This document shows, in pieces, positions 37,488-45,387 of a DNA stretch of 64,000 bases. The notes under the pieces are model-generated. The model searched no databases and was not told where the DNA came from. It worked only from the letters and a program-made list of their open reading frames with translations. The DNA is from Acetomicrobium hydrogeniformans (lineage in GTDB: Bacteria > Synergistota > Synergistia > Synergistales > JAFGMB01), in assembly GCA_016841745.1 (NCBI GenBank), contig JAENYO010000004.1, positions 208,026 to 272,025 of the forward strand. The letters are read 5' to 3'. Every line of letters starts with the position of its first letter. Within the stretch, counting starts at the first letter, position 1. The position numbers and the translations under genes are program-made.

Positions 37488-38132
37488 ATGAATGAGTTAC
37501 TGAAGTTTTTCATGATCAGGGATACCTTTATTTTCACCAGGTTAATGGGGCTTTTCTGGCTTTTTGCCGAAGCCTTCTGCCTTGTTTTTGTAAGATGGGG
37601 ATATTATGACCTTATACCTGTTAAAACCCTGAAGAGCCAGAAACCTTTTATCTTTGTCCTTTCATCAGGTTTCCTGTTTCTTATCCTTCTTACATTTAGC
37701 CAGGATCTCATCCTAACGAAGGTATTTCCCGGGTCTGTTGCGTCATCACAATCCCTTCTTTCCTATTACTATTCTTCCCTTTGGCGCCTGTTCTGCACCT
37801 TCTGGGTTCTTATAGAAGGGGCAATTACAATCTATGTTATCAGGATAGAGAGGTTATTCAGAAAGACGAAAACACCCACAAAAATCAGTATGGATCCCTT
37901 GATGGTCTCATTCATAACAGTCTTTTTTCTGTTCTACATATTTTATGAGGTTTCCTTTTTAAGAGTAGTACTGAACGGTGGCATAGGCTGGAAAGCTGTA
38001 ATGAATATTTCACGCTTTTATATAAAGATATGCGGGTTTTTCTGGATTCTTTTTGAATGGATAGTTGCCCTTCTGGGCTGGAGAATATACAGGTTTTTAA
38101 CAAAATGGGGAAGGGGATCTGGTGATGTTTGA
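37488..38132 (+). CDS. Membrane protein with threefold helix repeat
   Basis: 214 residues with about six transmembrane helices and no recognised family. Three helices share a pattern of FW-x-L-x-E followed by a basic residue: RLMGLFWLFAEAF, RLFCTFWVLIEGA and KICGFFWILFEWI. The repeats are spaced across the protein, suggesting internal triplication of a two-helix unit. The next gene overlaps its 3' end by 8 bases, so the two are co-translated. Confidence 0.62.
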   Translation: MNELLKFFMIRDTFIFTRLMGLFWLFAEAFCLVFVRWGYYDLIPVKTLKSQKPFIFVLSSGFLFLILLTFSQDLILTKVFPGSVASSQSLLSYYYSSLWRLFCTFWVLIEGAITIYVIRIERLFRKTKTPTKISMDPLMVSFITVFFLFYIFYEVSFLRVVLNGGIGWKAVMNISRFYIKICGFFWILFEWIVALLGWRIYRFLTKWGRGSGDV

Positions 38133-38481
38133 AAAACTCATTCTCCTTATAGGAACATCTTTTACAAGGGCTGAATATATCAGGCTAACGGTCGTGCAGG
38201 GTTTAATCTGGAGTGTCGCCGACATTTTTCTTGTTTTCTGTCTATTAAAACTGGCGAACCTGATCCGTCGCCGGAATGGCAAAAGAACCACCTTTATACG
38301 GTATCTGTTACTTGTCCTTTCTGCCCTGCTAACTCCTTTGCTGATCCTTTATCCTGAACCGGGAAGTTTCTTCATGCTCGAATCCATAATATTTGGTATC
38401 CAGTATATGATCCTGCTTTATACCCTTATCATGGATAGCCGAATGGTTATGTCAGAACTGAAAAAAAACATATCAGGGTAA
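38125..38481 (+). CDS. Small membrane protein
   Basis: About 119 residues with three to four hydrophobic segments (QGLIWSVADIFLVFCLLKLAN, YLLLVLSALLTPLLILYP, ESIIFGIQYMILLYTLIM) and short charged loops. No family is recognised. Its ATG lies inside the end of the upstream membrane-protein gene, and AAGGGGA precedes it. Its 3' end overlaps the opposite-strand gene by 9 bases. Confidence 0.6.
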   Translation: MFEKLILLIGTSFTRAEYIRLTVVQGLIWSVADIFLVFCLLKLANLIRRRNGKRTTFIRYLLLVLSALLTPLLILYPEPGSFFMLESIIFGIQYMILLYTLIMDSRMVMSELKKNISG

Positions 38482-39090
38482 ATCCCTGTCTTCCCTTGCA
38501 GGAACAAAACCTCTATGGAAGATCTTCCAGTTATCCCCAATGCATGTCATAAGAAGTTCCTCGAGTCTGGAGGCAAGGAATATATCTCCCCAGCCGTTTT
38601 TATTTTTTATTCCCATATTCCTGTAAAAATAATAGAGCATTTTTTCTTTTGAGAGTACAGATCCTGATTCTTCCCTGGAGCTACCTGACAGATACAAGTA
38701 TGTCTGGACCCGTTCCAGATGGCAGGAAGGAGTCCCTTCAATTGAATCCAGGGTGGCCAGCTCTTTATAAATGCCCTCAAGGATTACATCTTTTCTTTCT
38801 CCTGTAACCTCAGGAGGAAACTTCATGATCTCAATTGCAAGAATAGCAAGTGAAAATTCACAGCAGGCCTGTTCGTCATTCAGATCTATCTCCAGGGTTT
38901 TCCTATGGTCTGAAAAACCGAGGTCAGAATAGTTATCCAGCTCTTCAAGCCATCTGCGTATCTCTTTCCAGTTTTCATTAATATTCAAAAATATTTCCTT
39001 TACGAAAAGATATGCTGCATCCTGTTCCGGTATAGGTTCCTTCTTTAGCGTCATGTAAAGACAGGCCTCCACTTCCAGGGTTTTGACCAT
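38473..39090 (-). CDS. Cytoplasmic hypothetical protein
   Basis: 205 residues, mostly alpha-helical and acidic, with no membrane or signal segments. EACLYMTLKKEPIPEQDA near the start and LSKEKMLYYFYRNMGI near the end look like a helical chaperone-type protein, but I cannot assign a family. ATG 39090 has no clear Shine-Dalgarno; an ATG at 39054 follows GGAGG by 11 bases and is the alternative start. It may be the second gene after the 58-codon gene at 39157-39333 on the same strand. Confidence 0.6.
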   Translation of the reverse strand: MVKTLEVEACLYMTLKKEPIPEQDAAYLFVKEIFLNINENWKEIRRWLEELDNYSDLGFSDHRKTLEIDLNDEQACCEFSLAILAIEIMKFPPEVTGERKDVILEGIYKELATLDSIEGTPSCHLERVQTYLYLSGSSREESGSVLSKEKMLYYFYRNMGIKNKNGWGDIFLASRLEELLMTCIGDNWKIFHRGFVPAREDRDLP

Positions 39091-39156
39091 TACTCTGAAG
39101 TTACATTTAATTTAGCATAAAACAGAGAGAAATACATATTCATATTTTTATCCTCT

Positions 39157-39333
39157 TCAATCACATACACTCTCCCGGTAAAGAGGGCTGTCGTCATGCA
39201 TTTTCATACATGTCACAGGATCCCTTCCTGGATCTACCAGTGGTTCATTCCGGAGATAGCAGGTCACATACGGGCCTTCAGGACCGGTTAGAGTTGCATA
39301 GGTCGAGCAGATAGATGTGGAGTGCCCTGTCAT
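39157..39333 (-). CDS. 58-residue small protein with four Cys
   Basis: ATG 39333, stop TGA 39157-39159. The sequence reads MTGHSTSICSTYATLTGPEG, then PYVTCYLRNEPLVDPGRDPV, then TCMKMHDDSPLYRESVCD: four Cys, many turns, and no low complexity. It looks like a folded zinc- or disulfide-binding mini-protein rather than chance. No clear Shine-Dalgarno precedes the ATG, which is the main doubt. It fills what would otherwise be a 430-bp gap and lies 66 bp ahead of the next minus-strand gene. No family is recognised. Confidence 0.5.
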   Translation of the reverse strand: MTGHSTSICSTYATLTGPEGPYVTCYLRNEPLVDPGRDPVTCMKMHDDSPLYRESVCD

Positions 39334-39522
39334 TAAATGATATTATCGGAGCTGACCATTTCCTTACGTCTCTTCCGGTTAGTCATAGTAATTGATCCCG
39401 TCCCGATCTATCCCATCTCCATTTGTATTAAGGGATATCAGTATCGGCATAGATGTGCTTTGCTGTTCCGGATCGGTTCTGATATTCCCTTCTACAGCAA
39501 GGAGAAAGCAGGTGATCAGCAT

Positions 39523-39951
39523 ATGAATAGAACATGGAAAATGCTTTTAGCAGATACAGTTGCCATGATCCTTTTTTCAACTGCCATGTGTATGATGATA
39601 GAGATCTTTGCAGCCGGAATGACAGTTATGCAGTCACTGGTTGCAAGGGTTGCCGCTGTACCTACGAATCTTCTCACAGGAAGGCTGTATGGCTGTTACA
39701 GGGATATGCTTTTCAGAAGGTTTGATCTGAAGGTTGACTCCCTTATCCAGACTGCACTGGGAGATACTGTGGCATTTATTTCTTTTCAACTGCCCCTTTA
39801 TGTGTTAGTCCTTTTACTGGCCCATGCTTCTGTTAACCAGATCCTTATTTCCACTACAATGATGACCCTTATCTTTGCGGTCGCCGGAAGGCCCTACGGC
39901 ATCTTCATGGATTACTGCCGCAAATTTATCCTTGCAGTTTTCCAGGGTTGA
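39523..39951 (+). CDS. alaE: L-alanine exporter AlaE
   Basis: 142 residues with four transmembrane helices, the size of the AlaE family. FSTAMCMMIEIFAAGMTV, RVAAVPTNLLTGRLYG with the conserved Arg-Pro pair, and AVAGRPYGIFMDYCRKF are family hallmarks. AlaE exports L-alanine, which suits an amino-acid fermenter. CAGGTGAT precedes ATG 39523. The frame is open to 39337 but that part has no membrane-protein character. Confidence 0.88.
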   Translation: MNRTWKMLLADTVAMILFSTAMCMMIEIFAAGMTVMQSLVARVAAVPTNLLTGRLYGCYRDMLFRRFDLKVDSLIQTALGDTVAFISFQLPLYVLVLLLAHASVNQILISTTMMTLIFAVAGRPYGIFMDYCRKFILAVFQG

Positions 39952-39991
39952 GCCATTCTGAAAATCTGGAAAGAATGGGGGAAATGTCTTG

Positions 39992-40360
39992 TTACCTGTT
40001 GCTGAAATCCGGGTCATTCAACAGGCATGAGAGAAGAGACAGGACAGATGGGAAGGAGAGGATCAGGTAGTAGGATTCATCGGGGTAATTACCCCAGAGG
40101 TAGGAATTAAAGGCATAAAAGATCACGATCGAAGTTATGGTGACAAGGCCGCCTATTCCTTCATATTTAAGTGCTAAAAGCAGGCCTATGGATACACCTA
40201 CAGGAAAACAGAGAAAAAGTCCAAGATCATCCATTGAAGGGCTTTGAGGAATATGTCCCTTGCTGAAGGAGATCATCGCTATAAATAAAACAGCGAAAAT
40301 GCTGGAGTACTTTGCCAGAAACTTGATAAAGAGTCCAAGAGTCATTTCTTCGTCATCCAT
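39992..40360 (-). CDS. Small membrane protein
   Basis: 122 residues with about four hydrophobic segments (YSSIFAVLFIAMISF, LGLFLCFPVGVSIGLLLAL, GLVTITSIVIFYAF, LILSFPSVLSLLSCLL). No family is recognised. No strong Shine-Dalgarno precedes ATG 40360; an ATG five codons later is possible. It is convergent with alaE. Confidence 0.55.
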   Translation of the reverse strand: MDDEEMTLGLFIKFLAKYSSIFAVLFIAMISFSKGHIPQSPSMDDLGLFLCFPVGVSIGLLLALKYEGIGGLVTITSIVIFYAFNSYLWGNYPDESYYLILSFPSVLSLLSCLLNDPDFSNR

Positions 40361-40567
40361 GAAATTATTTTAACACAGGATTACCTGTCTGTATCATAGT
40401 GTTGAAGTGTCAGAAAAAAATCCAGTTATCAGGTGGAGTAGTTATTCTGTTTTTACAGGATTTGCAGGGTGTTTCCTGTTTGTATAGAAAACAGTCGGGA
40501 TAAACAGTTAGACTGGAATATCAATGTATAATGGATACTATTTCCAGGAGATAACTGGATGAACCGG

Positions 40568-40595
40568 TTGCAATTCATCAAATTAGAAGTATAAT
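40568..40595 (+). promoter_or_regulatory. Promoter for the orphan riboswitch
   Basis: TTGCAA (40568-40573), 16-base spacer, perfect TATAAT (40590-40595). Transcription would begin a few bases before the aptamer, so this riboswitch is likely expressed. Confidence 0.75.
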
Positions 40596-40602
40596 AAGAT
40601 AC

Positions 40603-40753
40603 TCTTTAAAGATAAGAGCGAAGCCGTCAAAAGACGGTGGCGCAAAGCCACGGGACTACAACGGATTTTATATTCAAAGGAGTTTTACAAGAGTAAAATT
40701 TCTTTGGGTTGAATGTAAAACCGACAGTCAGGCCGGCCGGGCTGCCTTTAAAG
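40603..40753 (+). promoter_or_regulatory. Second cyclic di-GMP-I (GEMM-I) riboswitch, no downstream gene
   Basis: Conserved parts are present: GCGAAGCC at the start with G at the ligand-specificity position, a stem closed by AAAA rather than GAAA (CCGTC-AAAA-GACGG), GGCGCAAAGCCACGGGACTA, and the 3' end CAGGCCGGCCGGGCTGCC. CTTTAAA at the start pairs with TTTAAAG at the end to close the outer stem. The variable arm is much longer than usual (about 70 nt, arms CGGATTTTATATTCAAAG and CTTTGGGTTGAATGTAAAA). A terminator follows at once, and the next plus-strand element is only an AEC-transporter remnant, so it may be a relic or a free-standing RNA. Confidence 0.85.
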
Positions 40754-40757
40754 AATA

Positions 40758-40794
40758 ACATCCCTGGGGGTCCAAGCCCAGGGATGTTTTTTTT
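40758..40794 (+). terminator. Terminator of the orphan riboswitch
   Basis: Eleven-base perfect stem ACATCCCTGGG / CCCAGGGATGT with an 8-nt loop and a run of eight T (40787-40794). It begins only about five bases after the aptamer's closing stem. Confidence 0.92.
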
Positions 40795-40800
40795 CAAGCA

Positions 40801-40841
40801 AAACAAGGAGTTAACCTTTTTCTGGCTAACTCCTTGTTTTC
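40801..40841. terminator. Second hairpin behind the orphan riboswitch
   Basis: AAAACAAGGAGTTAACC and GGCTAACTCCTTGTTTT form a stem with one bulge. A and T tracts lie on both sides, so it can terminate the minus-strand SHOCT gene and also back up the riboswitch terminator. Confidence 0.75.
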
Positions 40842-40882
40842 GAAATGTAACATAATACTTCCCAAAATGCTTTAATGGTGTA

Positions 40883-41185
40883 TTACTTAAAGGTTTTTTT
40901 CATCTCTTCGAATTGTTCCTTTGTTATTTCACCCTGTGCGTAGCGTTTCTTAAGTATTTCCAGAGGTGTATCAGCCCTTGGTGTTTCGCTCTCCTTGCCG
41001 GAGCGGCCCTTCATGAAAAAATAAAGCAGTATGATCACTAGCAATAAGGGTAGGATCATCATAAAACCACCACCTCCCGACCTCCACATCCAGCGGCACC
41101 ATCCCCATGCCCCTGTCCCGTTATCGGCATATGCGGCCAGGGGATTGACTATCAGCAATGCTGTACTGAATAGAATTGTTTTCAC
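40883..41185 (-). CDS. SHOCT-domain membrane protein
   Basis: About 100 residues. A signal/anchor (TILFSTALLIVNPLAAYA), a Trp/Gly-rich linker, a transmembrane helix (MMILPLLLVIILLYFFM) and a C-terminal SHOCT motif (PLEILKKRYAQGEITKEQF). SHOCT is a short two-helix module common at the C-terminus of small membrane proteins, thought to aid oligomerisation. GTG 41185 is 10 bases after GGAGGA; a GTG at 41194 is too close to that site. Confidence 0.85.
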   Translation of the reverse strand: MKTILFSTALLIVNPLAAYADNGTGAWGWCRWMWRSGGGGFMMILPLLLVIILLYFFMKGRSGKESETPRADTPLEILKKRYAQGEITKEQFEEMKKTFK

Positions 41186-41331
41186 TTTGTCCACATCCTC
41201 CCTTTATCTCTCTACTTGTTAATTATAGTTATTATTGACAAGTAGTAAAGGGCGAAAGTGTTGAACTTCCAGGTTCAACAGGAATGTGATCTCCAGGATT
41301 ATTAATATGAAAAACCCCATGGGGGAAAGGT

Positions 41332-41580
41332 ATGGTGTGGCTTACCAGTTTTTTCCGTTCTATCGGATTACCCATCGTGGCCTGGGGTATGCTTGTGCTA
41401 ATGCCTCTCTCTGCTGACCCCCGTCAATAGTGATAATAGTGGCAGTAATTCCTGTCGCTGCAGCAAACCTCGTTTTAAGCCAGTTTTATGGAAGTAATCG
41501 CAACCTTATCAACGGTTTCTTTCTACTGACCCATCTTATGTACCTGATAACTGTACCGACATTACGGAGCTTTATGTTTT
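41332..41580 (+). pseudogene. C-terminal remnant of an AEC-family (auxin efflux carrier) transporter
   Basis: The frame from 41332 to about 41420 reads LTSFFRSIGLPIVAWGMLVL, and a shifted frame to 41580 reads VIPVAAANLVLSQFYGSN, then LINGFFLLTHLMYLITVPTL. Joined, they match the last two or three helices of AEC transporters. The two parts differ by one base at a C5 run (41418-41422); one extra C would restore the frame. The N-terminal two thirds are absent, so this is a relic and not a sequencing error. It is the first plus-strand gene-like piece after the orphan c-di-GMP riboswitch. Confidence 0.7.
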
Positions 41581-41594
41581 AGAAAGATCCATTA

Positions 41595-41650
41595 CTGAAT
41601 ATAATTAAAGGCAATTCCCGGTTAATGGAATTGCCTTTAATTATATTCAG
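41595..41650. terminator. 24-bp perfect inverted repeat, bidirectional terminator
   Basis: CTGAATATAATTAAAGGCAA plus four more bases on each arm, an 8-nt loop, AT-rich ends. It lies between the AEC remnant and the convergent cupin gene and is the longest perfect stem in the window. Confidence 0.8.
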
Positions 41651-41676
41651 CTAATTATGGAGACTAAAGGTCGGTT

Positions 41677-42003
41677 TTATTTCAGAAAATCGTTCCTCTG
41701 CGGACTGAAAATATCTATTATTACTGAGCCATCTTCCAGTGCTTCACAATCATGCTCCACGTTGGCAGGAACAAACAGGCTGTCTCCTTCGTGGATCTCC
41801 ATTTCTTCTTCGCCTATCCTGAAACGGAATGACCCCCTTGAAACATAGGCTATCTGCTCGTGGGGGTGATTATGGATTGGTGCCAGCCCTCCTTTCCTGA
41901 ACTCGCCTTCGGTTAACATCATATTCCCACCCCGGGCAAGAACGGTCTGTCTGAAGCCATCCTTATCAATTCTCGGTTTTTGTTCTTCTCTCCTGTAGAA
42001 CAT
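41677..42003 (-). CDS. Small cupin-domain protein
   Basis: About 108 residues. APIHNHPHEQIAYVSRGSF carries the H-x-H-x(3-4)-E motif of cupin module 1 and GDSLFVPANVEHDC the module 2 motif with its His, so the metal site is intact. AGGAGGG precedes ATG 42003. Substrate unknown; it has no same-strand neighbour. Confidence 0.87.
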   Translation of the reverse strand: MFYRREEQKPRIDKDGFRQTVLARGGNMMLTEGEFRKGGLAPIHNHPHEQIAYVSRGSFRFRIGEEEMEIHEGDSLFVPANVEHDCEALEDGSVIIDIFSPQRNDFLK

Positions 42004-42710
42004 GTAAACCCTCCTGTCTGATGTTATAAGGTTATGGTAATACATTGGTAATTTACCCCTTCTTGCTGGATTAGTGCAAGGATGTTCCTTACAGGCACCA
42101 AAGGACAGTGATTTCCAGGAGACAATGGAAGAGGGGCGTGTATTTTCTGGGCTGGAAATACGTCACTATTCCCTGATGGTTTATGTGTAAATCCTGACCG
42201 GGAGCAGTATCTTCGAAGACCTATGATGGAAGGGGTTCAGAGGACTGTGCATTATATAAGGGGGGCACAGTCTAGTGTAATGTTTATTGAGGATCCTGCA
42301 TTCATAATGGCTTGATAAATAAATCTTTAACTCATGATTCTGACCAGTCAACTACCTATTATATTAAACCTTATACTACCTGTGAAAATATTGGAAATAG
42401 CAGAATTTCCCAGTCATTGTTTTCTCGTTCAGGAGAAGACTTCAGGTTTAGCATTCAGGGGAATTATGGGTATAATACAGGAGGTGATAAGGAAAAGATC
42501 GGTGATTATAATTATCGGTTAATGAGGAATGGATGATTTGGACAGATATTTTATGGGGATTCCCACATCTGACACAGGTAACTGTGCCAGATGCAGTTTT
42601 ACTTTTTGACCTGACCATAGATAGCGATAATTCACATTATTGTTCCCCTGCATTTTCCCTTTAAAGAAGGACAGGTCAACTCATTTATGAAAAGCTGGAG
42701 TGTACGAAAA
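42004..42710. other. 707-bp gap without an assignable gene
   Basis: One frame of the plus strand is free of stops for about 67 codons ending near 42316 (it includes NTSLFPDGLCVNPDREQY and RTVHYIRGAQSSVMFIEDPA), but it has no start codon with a Shine-Dalgarno. Later frames up to 42536 look random. A terminator-like hairpin closes the region at 42566. The whole stretch could be a decayed gene; I cannot name it. Confidence 0.35.
42566..42612 (+). terminator. Terminator-like hairpin in the gap
   Basis: CATCTGACACAG / CTGTGCCAGATG with one mismatch and a 4-nt loop (42566-42593), followed by T-rich CAGTTTTACTTTTTG. It may be the relic end of a lost plus-strand gene. Confidence 0.5.
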
Positions 42711-43442
42711 ATGAAAATAATGTCCTCAAAAATATTACTGACTATCCTCTATGATAACATAGCCGCTGAGAATGACCTTCAGGCAGGATGGGGTTTTTCC
42801 TGTCTCGTCGAAGGGGCTGGGGAAACTATCCTCTTCGATACAGGCGCAAGGGGAGAGGTTCTCCTTTCAAACATGAAAAAACTCGGCATTTCGCCTCGTG
42901 ATATAGATATAGTTGTGCTTTCTCATTTTCATGGCGATCATACGGGTGGGATCGATGCCCTTCTGGAGGAAAACCATGAAGTTTCAGTTTACTTCCCTTC
43001 TTCCTTTTCCAGGGGGTTTCTTGAGAGAATTCTAGCCTCTGGAGCAGGAGTAGTGCCAGTTTCATCGTGTCTAAAGATCATGCCCGGCGTTTCCGTTACT
43101 ACAGAAACGGGGGATATGACCAGGGAAATAGCCATGGTAATCGAGACTGATAGAGGGCTCATCGTAATGACCGGTTGTGCTCATCCCGGGGTGAAAAGTA
43201 TTCTCGAAAAGGTTGAATGTATTTCCCCGGATAAACTACTAATGTTAATTGGAGGTCTTCATCTGGAAGCCCGTTCCAGGTTCGAGATAGAACTTCTAGC
43301 TTCTACACTTGCAAAGAAGGGGCTTTCTCATCCTGCTCCATGTCATTGTAGTGGAGATCTGTCAAAAGAAGTATTCAGGAATCAATTTCCCGGTTACATC
43401 GAAACCGGAGTTGGTCGGAAGATCCGCCTTAAAGATATCTAG
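42711..43442 (+). CDS. Metallo-beta-lactamase-fold hydrolase
   Basis: About 243 residues with HFHGDHTGG, the dinuclear metal motif, and GLIVMTGCAHPGVKSI, which places it among the proteins often annotated as dihydropterin aminobenzene-5'-phosphate synthase-like. Two more ligands are probably in IGGLHLEA and the APCHCSGD segment. The real substrate of this branch is not known. GGAGTG precedes ATG 42711; the frame opens at 42687. A flavodoxin gene follows 64 bp later and may be co-transcribed. Confidence 0.85.
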   Translation: MKIMSSKILLTILYDNIAAENDLQAGWGFSCLVEGAGETILFDTGARGEVLLSNMKKLGISPRDIDIVVLSHFHGDHTGGIDALLEENHEVSVYFPSSFSRGFLERILASGAGVVPVSSCLKIMPGVSVTTETGDMTREIAMVIETDRGLIVMTGCAHPGVKSILEKVECISPDKLLMLIGGLHLEARSRFEIELLASTLAKKGLSHPAPCHCSGDLSKEVFRNQFPGYIETGVGRKIRLKDI

Positions 43443-43506
43443 AGCCAGTTGCCCCTTGGGTGGGGAGTGGAATCATGGTACTAATTAATATGGGAGGTGT
43501 GATGAG

Positions 43507-44001
43507 ATGAAAGTGCTTATTGCATACTATTCCAGAACAGGAAACAGTCAAAGGGTAGGATCGCTTATAAAGGAGACGCTAGAAGAGTTACCTGATGTTG
43601 TCACACAGATAGAATCCATTGTTGACCTTAAGGACAGGAGCGGAGTAGGTGGATATGCTATCGGCGGCAGAGATGCTGCCATGAAGAAGCTAACTGACAT
43701 TAACCCCCCCCTGAATGATGCAAGCAATTTTGATGTGGTCATAATAGGAGGCCCCGTATGGGCATGGACAGTCTGCCCGGCAATAAGGACCTATTGTTCT
43801 GATCAGGGGAGAAAGGCTCGGAAGATCGCTTTTTTCTGTACCATGGGAGGAAGTGGCGATAAACGAGCTTTTTCTGAAATGGAAAGGCTTTGTGGCAAGC
43901 CCCCCCTTTCCGTATTGAGCCTGACCGACGGTATGGTTAAAAAAGATGGGTCAGCTCTCAAGGAAATACTTAAAGAATTTTCCATAAAATGTTTGAAATG
44001 A
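43507..44001 (+). CDS. Flavodoxin-family protein
   Basis: 164 residues. AYYSRTGNSQRVG at the N-terminus is the FMN-phosphate loop, and GGPVWAWTVCPAIRTY with aromatic residues flanks the isoalloxazine ring. Proteins of this size act as one-electron carriers or NAD(P)H:quinone-type reductases. GGGAGGTG precedes the ATG. It may work with the upstream MBL-fold protein, as in flavo-diiron systems, but the MBL protein is not of that type, so this is only a neighbour link. Confidence 0.9.
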   Translation: MKVLIAYYSRTGNSQRVGSLIKETLEELPDVVTQIESIVDLKDRSGVGGYAIGGRDAAMKKLTDINPPLNDASNFDVVIIGGPVWAWTVCPAIRTYCSDQGRKARKIAFFCTMGGSGDKRAFSEMERLCGKPPLSVLSLTDGMVKKDGSALKEILKEFSIKCLK

Positions 44002-44143
44002 ATATTTACCGTTCTTTTTTTCCGAACAGTGGCGTATTTTTCTGCTTCAGATGTCGAGGCTTTCTGAAAAAGGTGTAATATGATTACCGGTTTTAATATC
44101 AAAAGAGTTCAAAAGGATTTTTCATTGAAGGGAGTTACGATGC

Positions 44144-45355
44144 ATGCATAATGACGCGATATTTCAAGAGATCAGAAAAATTTCAGGAGAACTTCATGAA
44201 AGGGTAAAGGCTCACAGGCGTTACTTTCACAGTCACCCTGAGCTTTCAATGGAAGAAGTGGATACCAGCAGGAAGATTGCCGATATCCTTGAGGGTCTCG
44301 GATACGAAAACGTCAGAATAGGTACGGCGGGCAGGCCAACCGGGGTAGTAGCGGACCTTAATTCTGAAAAACCTGGCAGGTGTATCGCATTGCGTGCCGA
44401 TATGGATGCCCTTCCTATAAAGGAAGATACAGGCCTCTCCTTTGCTTCTGAGAACGAGGGAGTAATGCATGCCTGTGGACATGACGCCCATATTGCCATC
44501 CTCCTTGGTGTTGCAGAGTTGATAATGCGGACCAGGGACTCTTTCCCATGGAAGGTGAGGCTTATTTTCCAGCCCTCTGAAGAATCAGGTACCTTTCCCG
44601 GTGCCAAGGCAATGGTAGGAGAAGATGTTCTTAATGGTGTTGATGCAATTACGGGCCTTCATGTCTGGATGGATGTCCCAAGCGGCAAAATAGGCTATCG
44701 CAAGGGCCCCCTTATGGCCTCTGCGGACAAGTGGGAGGTCCGTCTTCAGGGAAAAGGAGGCCATGGAGCATTACCTCATATGGCCATCGATCCTACCCTG
44801 GCGGCTGGCCACCTGATAACAATGATGCAGAGTATAGTCAGCAGGGAAACGGATCCACTGGAAAGCATAGTTGTTTCTGTGGGAAAAATGGAAGCAGGAA
44901 GTGCCTTCAATATTATTCCTGACAGCGTTTATCTCCTTGGAACTACAAGAACATTCAATCCTGAACTCCGGAAGGAACTGCCCGGGAGGATGAAACGGAT
45001 AGTCGAGAGTGTTTCTAATGCCATGAGATGTGAAGCTGAATTTGATTATCATAACAATCTTCCTCCCACCGTAAATGATGCTGATTTTACCGAGCAAGCA
45101 TCAGCGGCAGCAAAGAAGATGTTTGGTGATAACAAGGTTATAGAGATAGAACCTACCATGGCTGCGGAAGACTTCAGTTTTTATCTTGAGCAGATTCCCG
45201 GGAGCTTTTTCTTCCTTGGCATAGGAGATGAGAGTAAGGGAATAACTGCACCTCACCATCACCCTAAATTTCAGGTCGACGAAGATGTCCTGTCTGATGG
45301 AGTAGCCCTGATCGCAGGAGTGGCTGCGAATTATCTGGCTGGGGAAAAGGCCTGA
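44144..45355 (+). CDS. M20-family amidohydrolase (hippurate/IAA-amino-acid hydrolase type)
   Basis: 403 residues. Motifs of the M20D subfamily: RRYFHSHPELSMEE, LRADMDALPI (metal-binding Asp), MHACGHDAHIAILLG with the His and Asp ligands, FQPSEESGTFPGA (Glu-Glu), and a final APHHHPKFQVDE. It should hydrolyse N-acyl amino acids. GGGAG lies 9 bases before ATG 44144. This is a different subfamily from the two M20 proteins at 59667-62079. Confidence 0.93.
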   Translation: MHNDAIFQEIRKISGELHERVKAHRRYFHSHPELSMEEVDTSRKIADILEGLGYENVRIGTAGRPTGVVADLNSEKPGRCIALRADMDALPIKEDTGLSFASENEGVMHACGHDAHIAILLGVAELIMRTRDSFPWKVRLIFQPSEESGTFPGAKAMVGEDVLNGVDAITGLHVWMDVPSGKIGYRKGPLMASADKWEVRLQGKGGHGALPHMAIDPTLAAGHLITMMQSIVSRETDPLESIVVSVGKMEAGSAFNIIPDSVYLLGTTRTFNPELRKELPGRMKRIVESVSNAMRCEAEFDYHNNLPPTVNDADFTEQASAAAKKMFGDNKVIEIEPTMAAEDFSFYLEQIPGSFFFLGIGDESKGITAPHHHPKFQVDEDVLSDGVALIAGVAANYLAGEKA

Positions 45356-45387
45356 TCTGGTAGATGTGAATTTCTCAGGACGCGGCC

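Noticed and set aside
42312-42536. 74-codon plus-strand frame in the 42-kb gap
   Set aside because: TTG start without a Shine-Dalgarno and low-information composition; treated as part of a decayed region.
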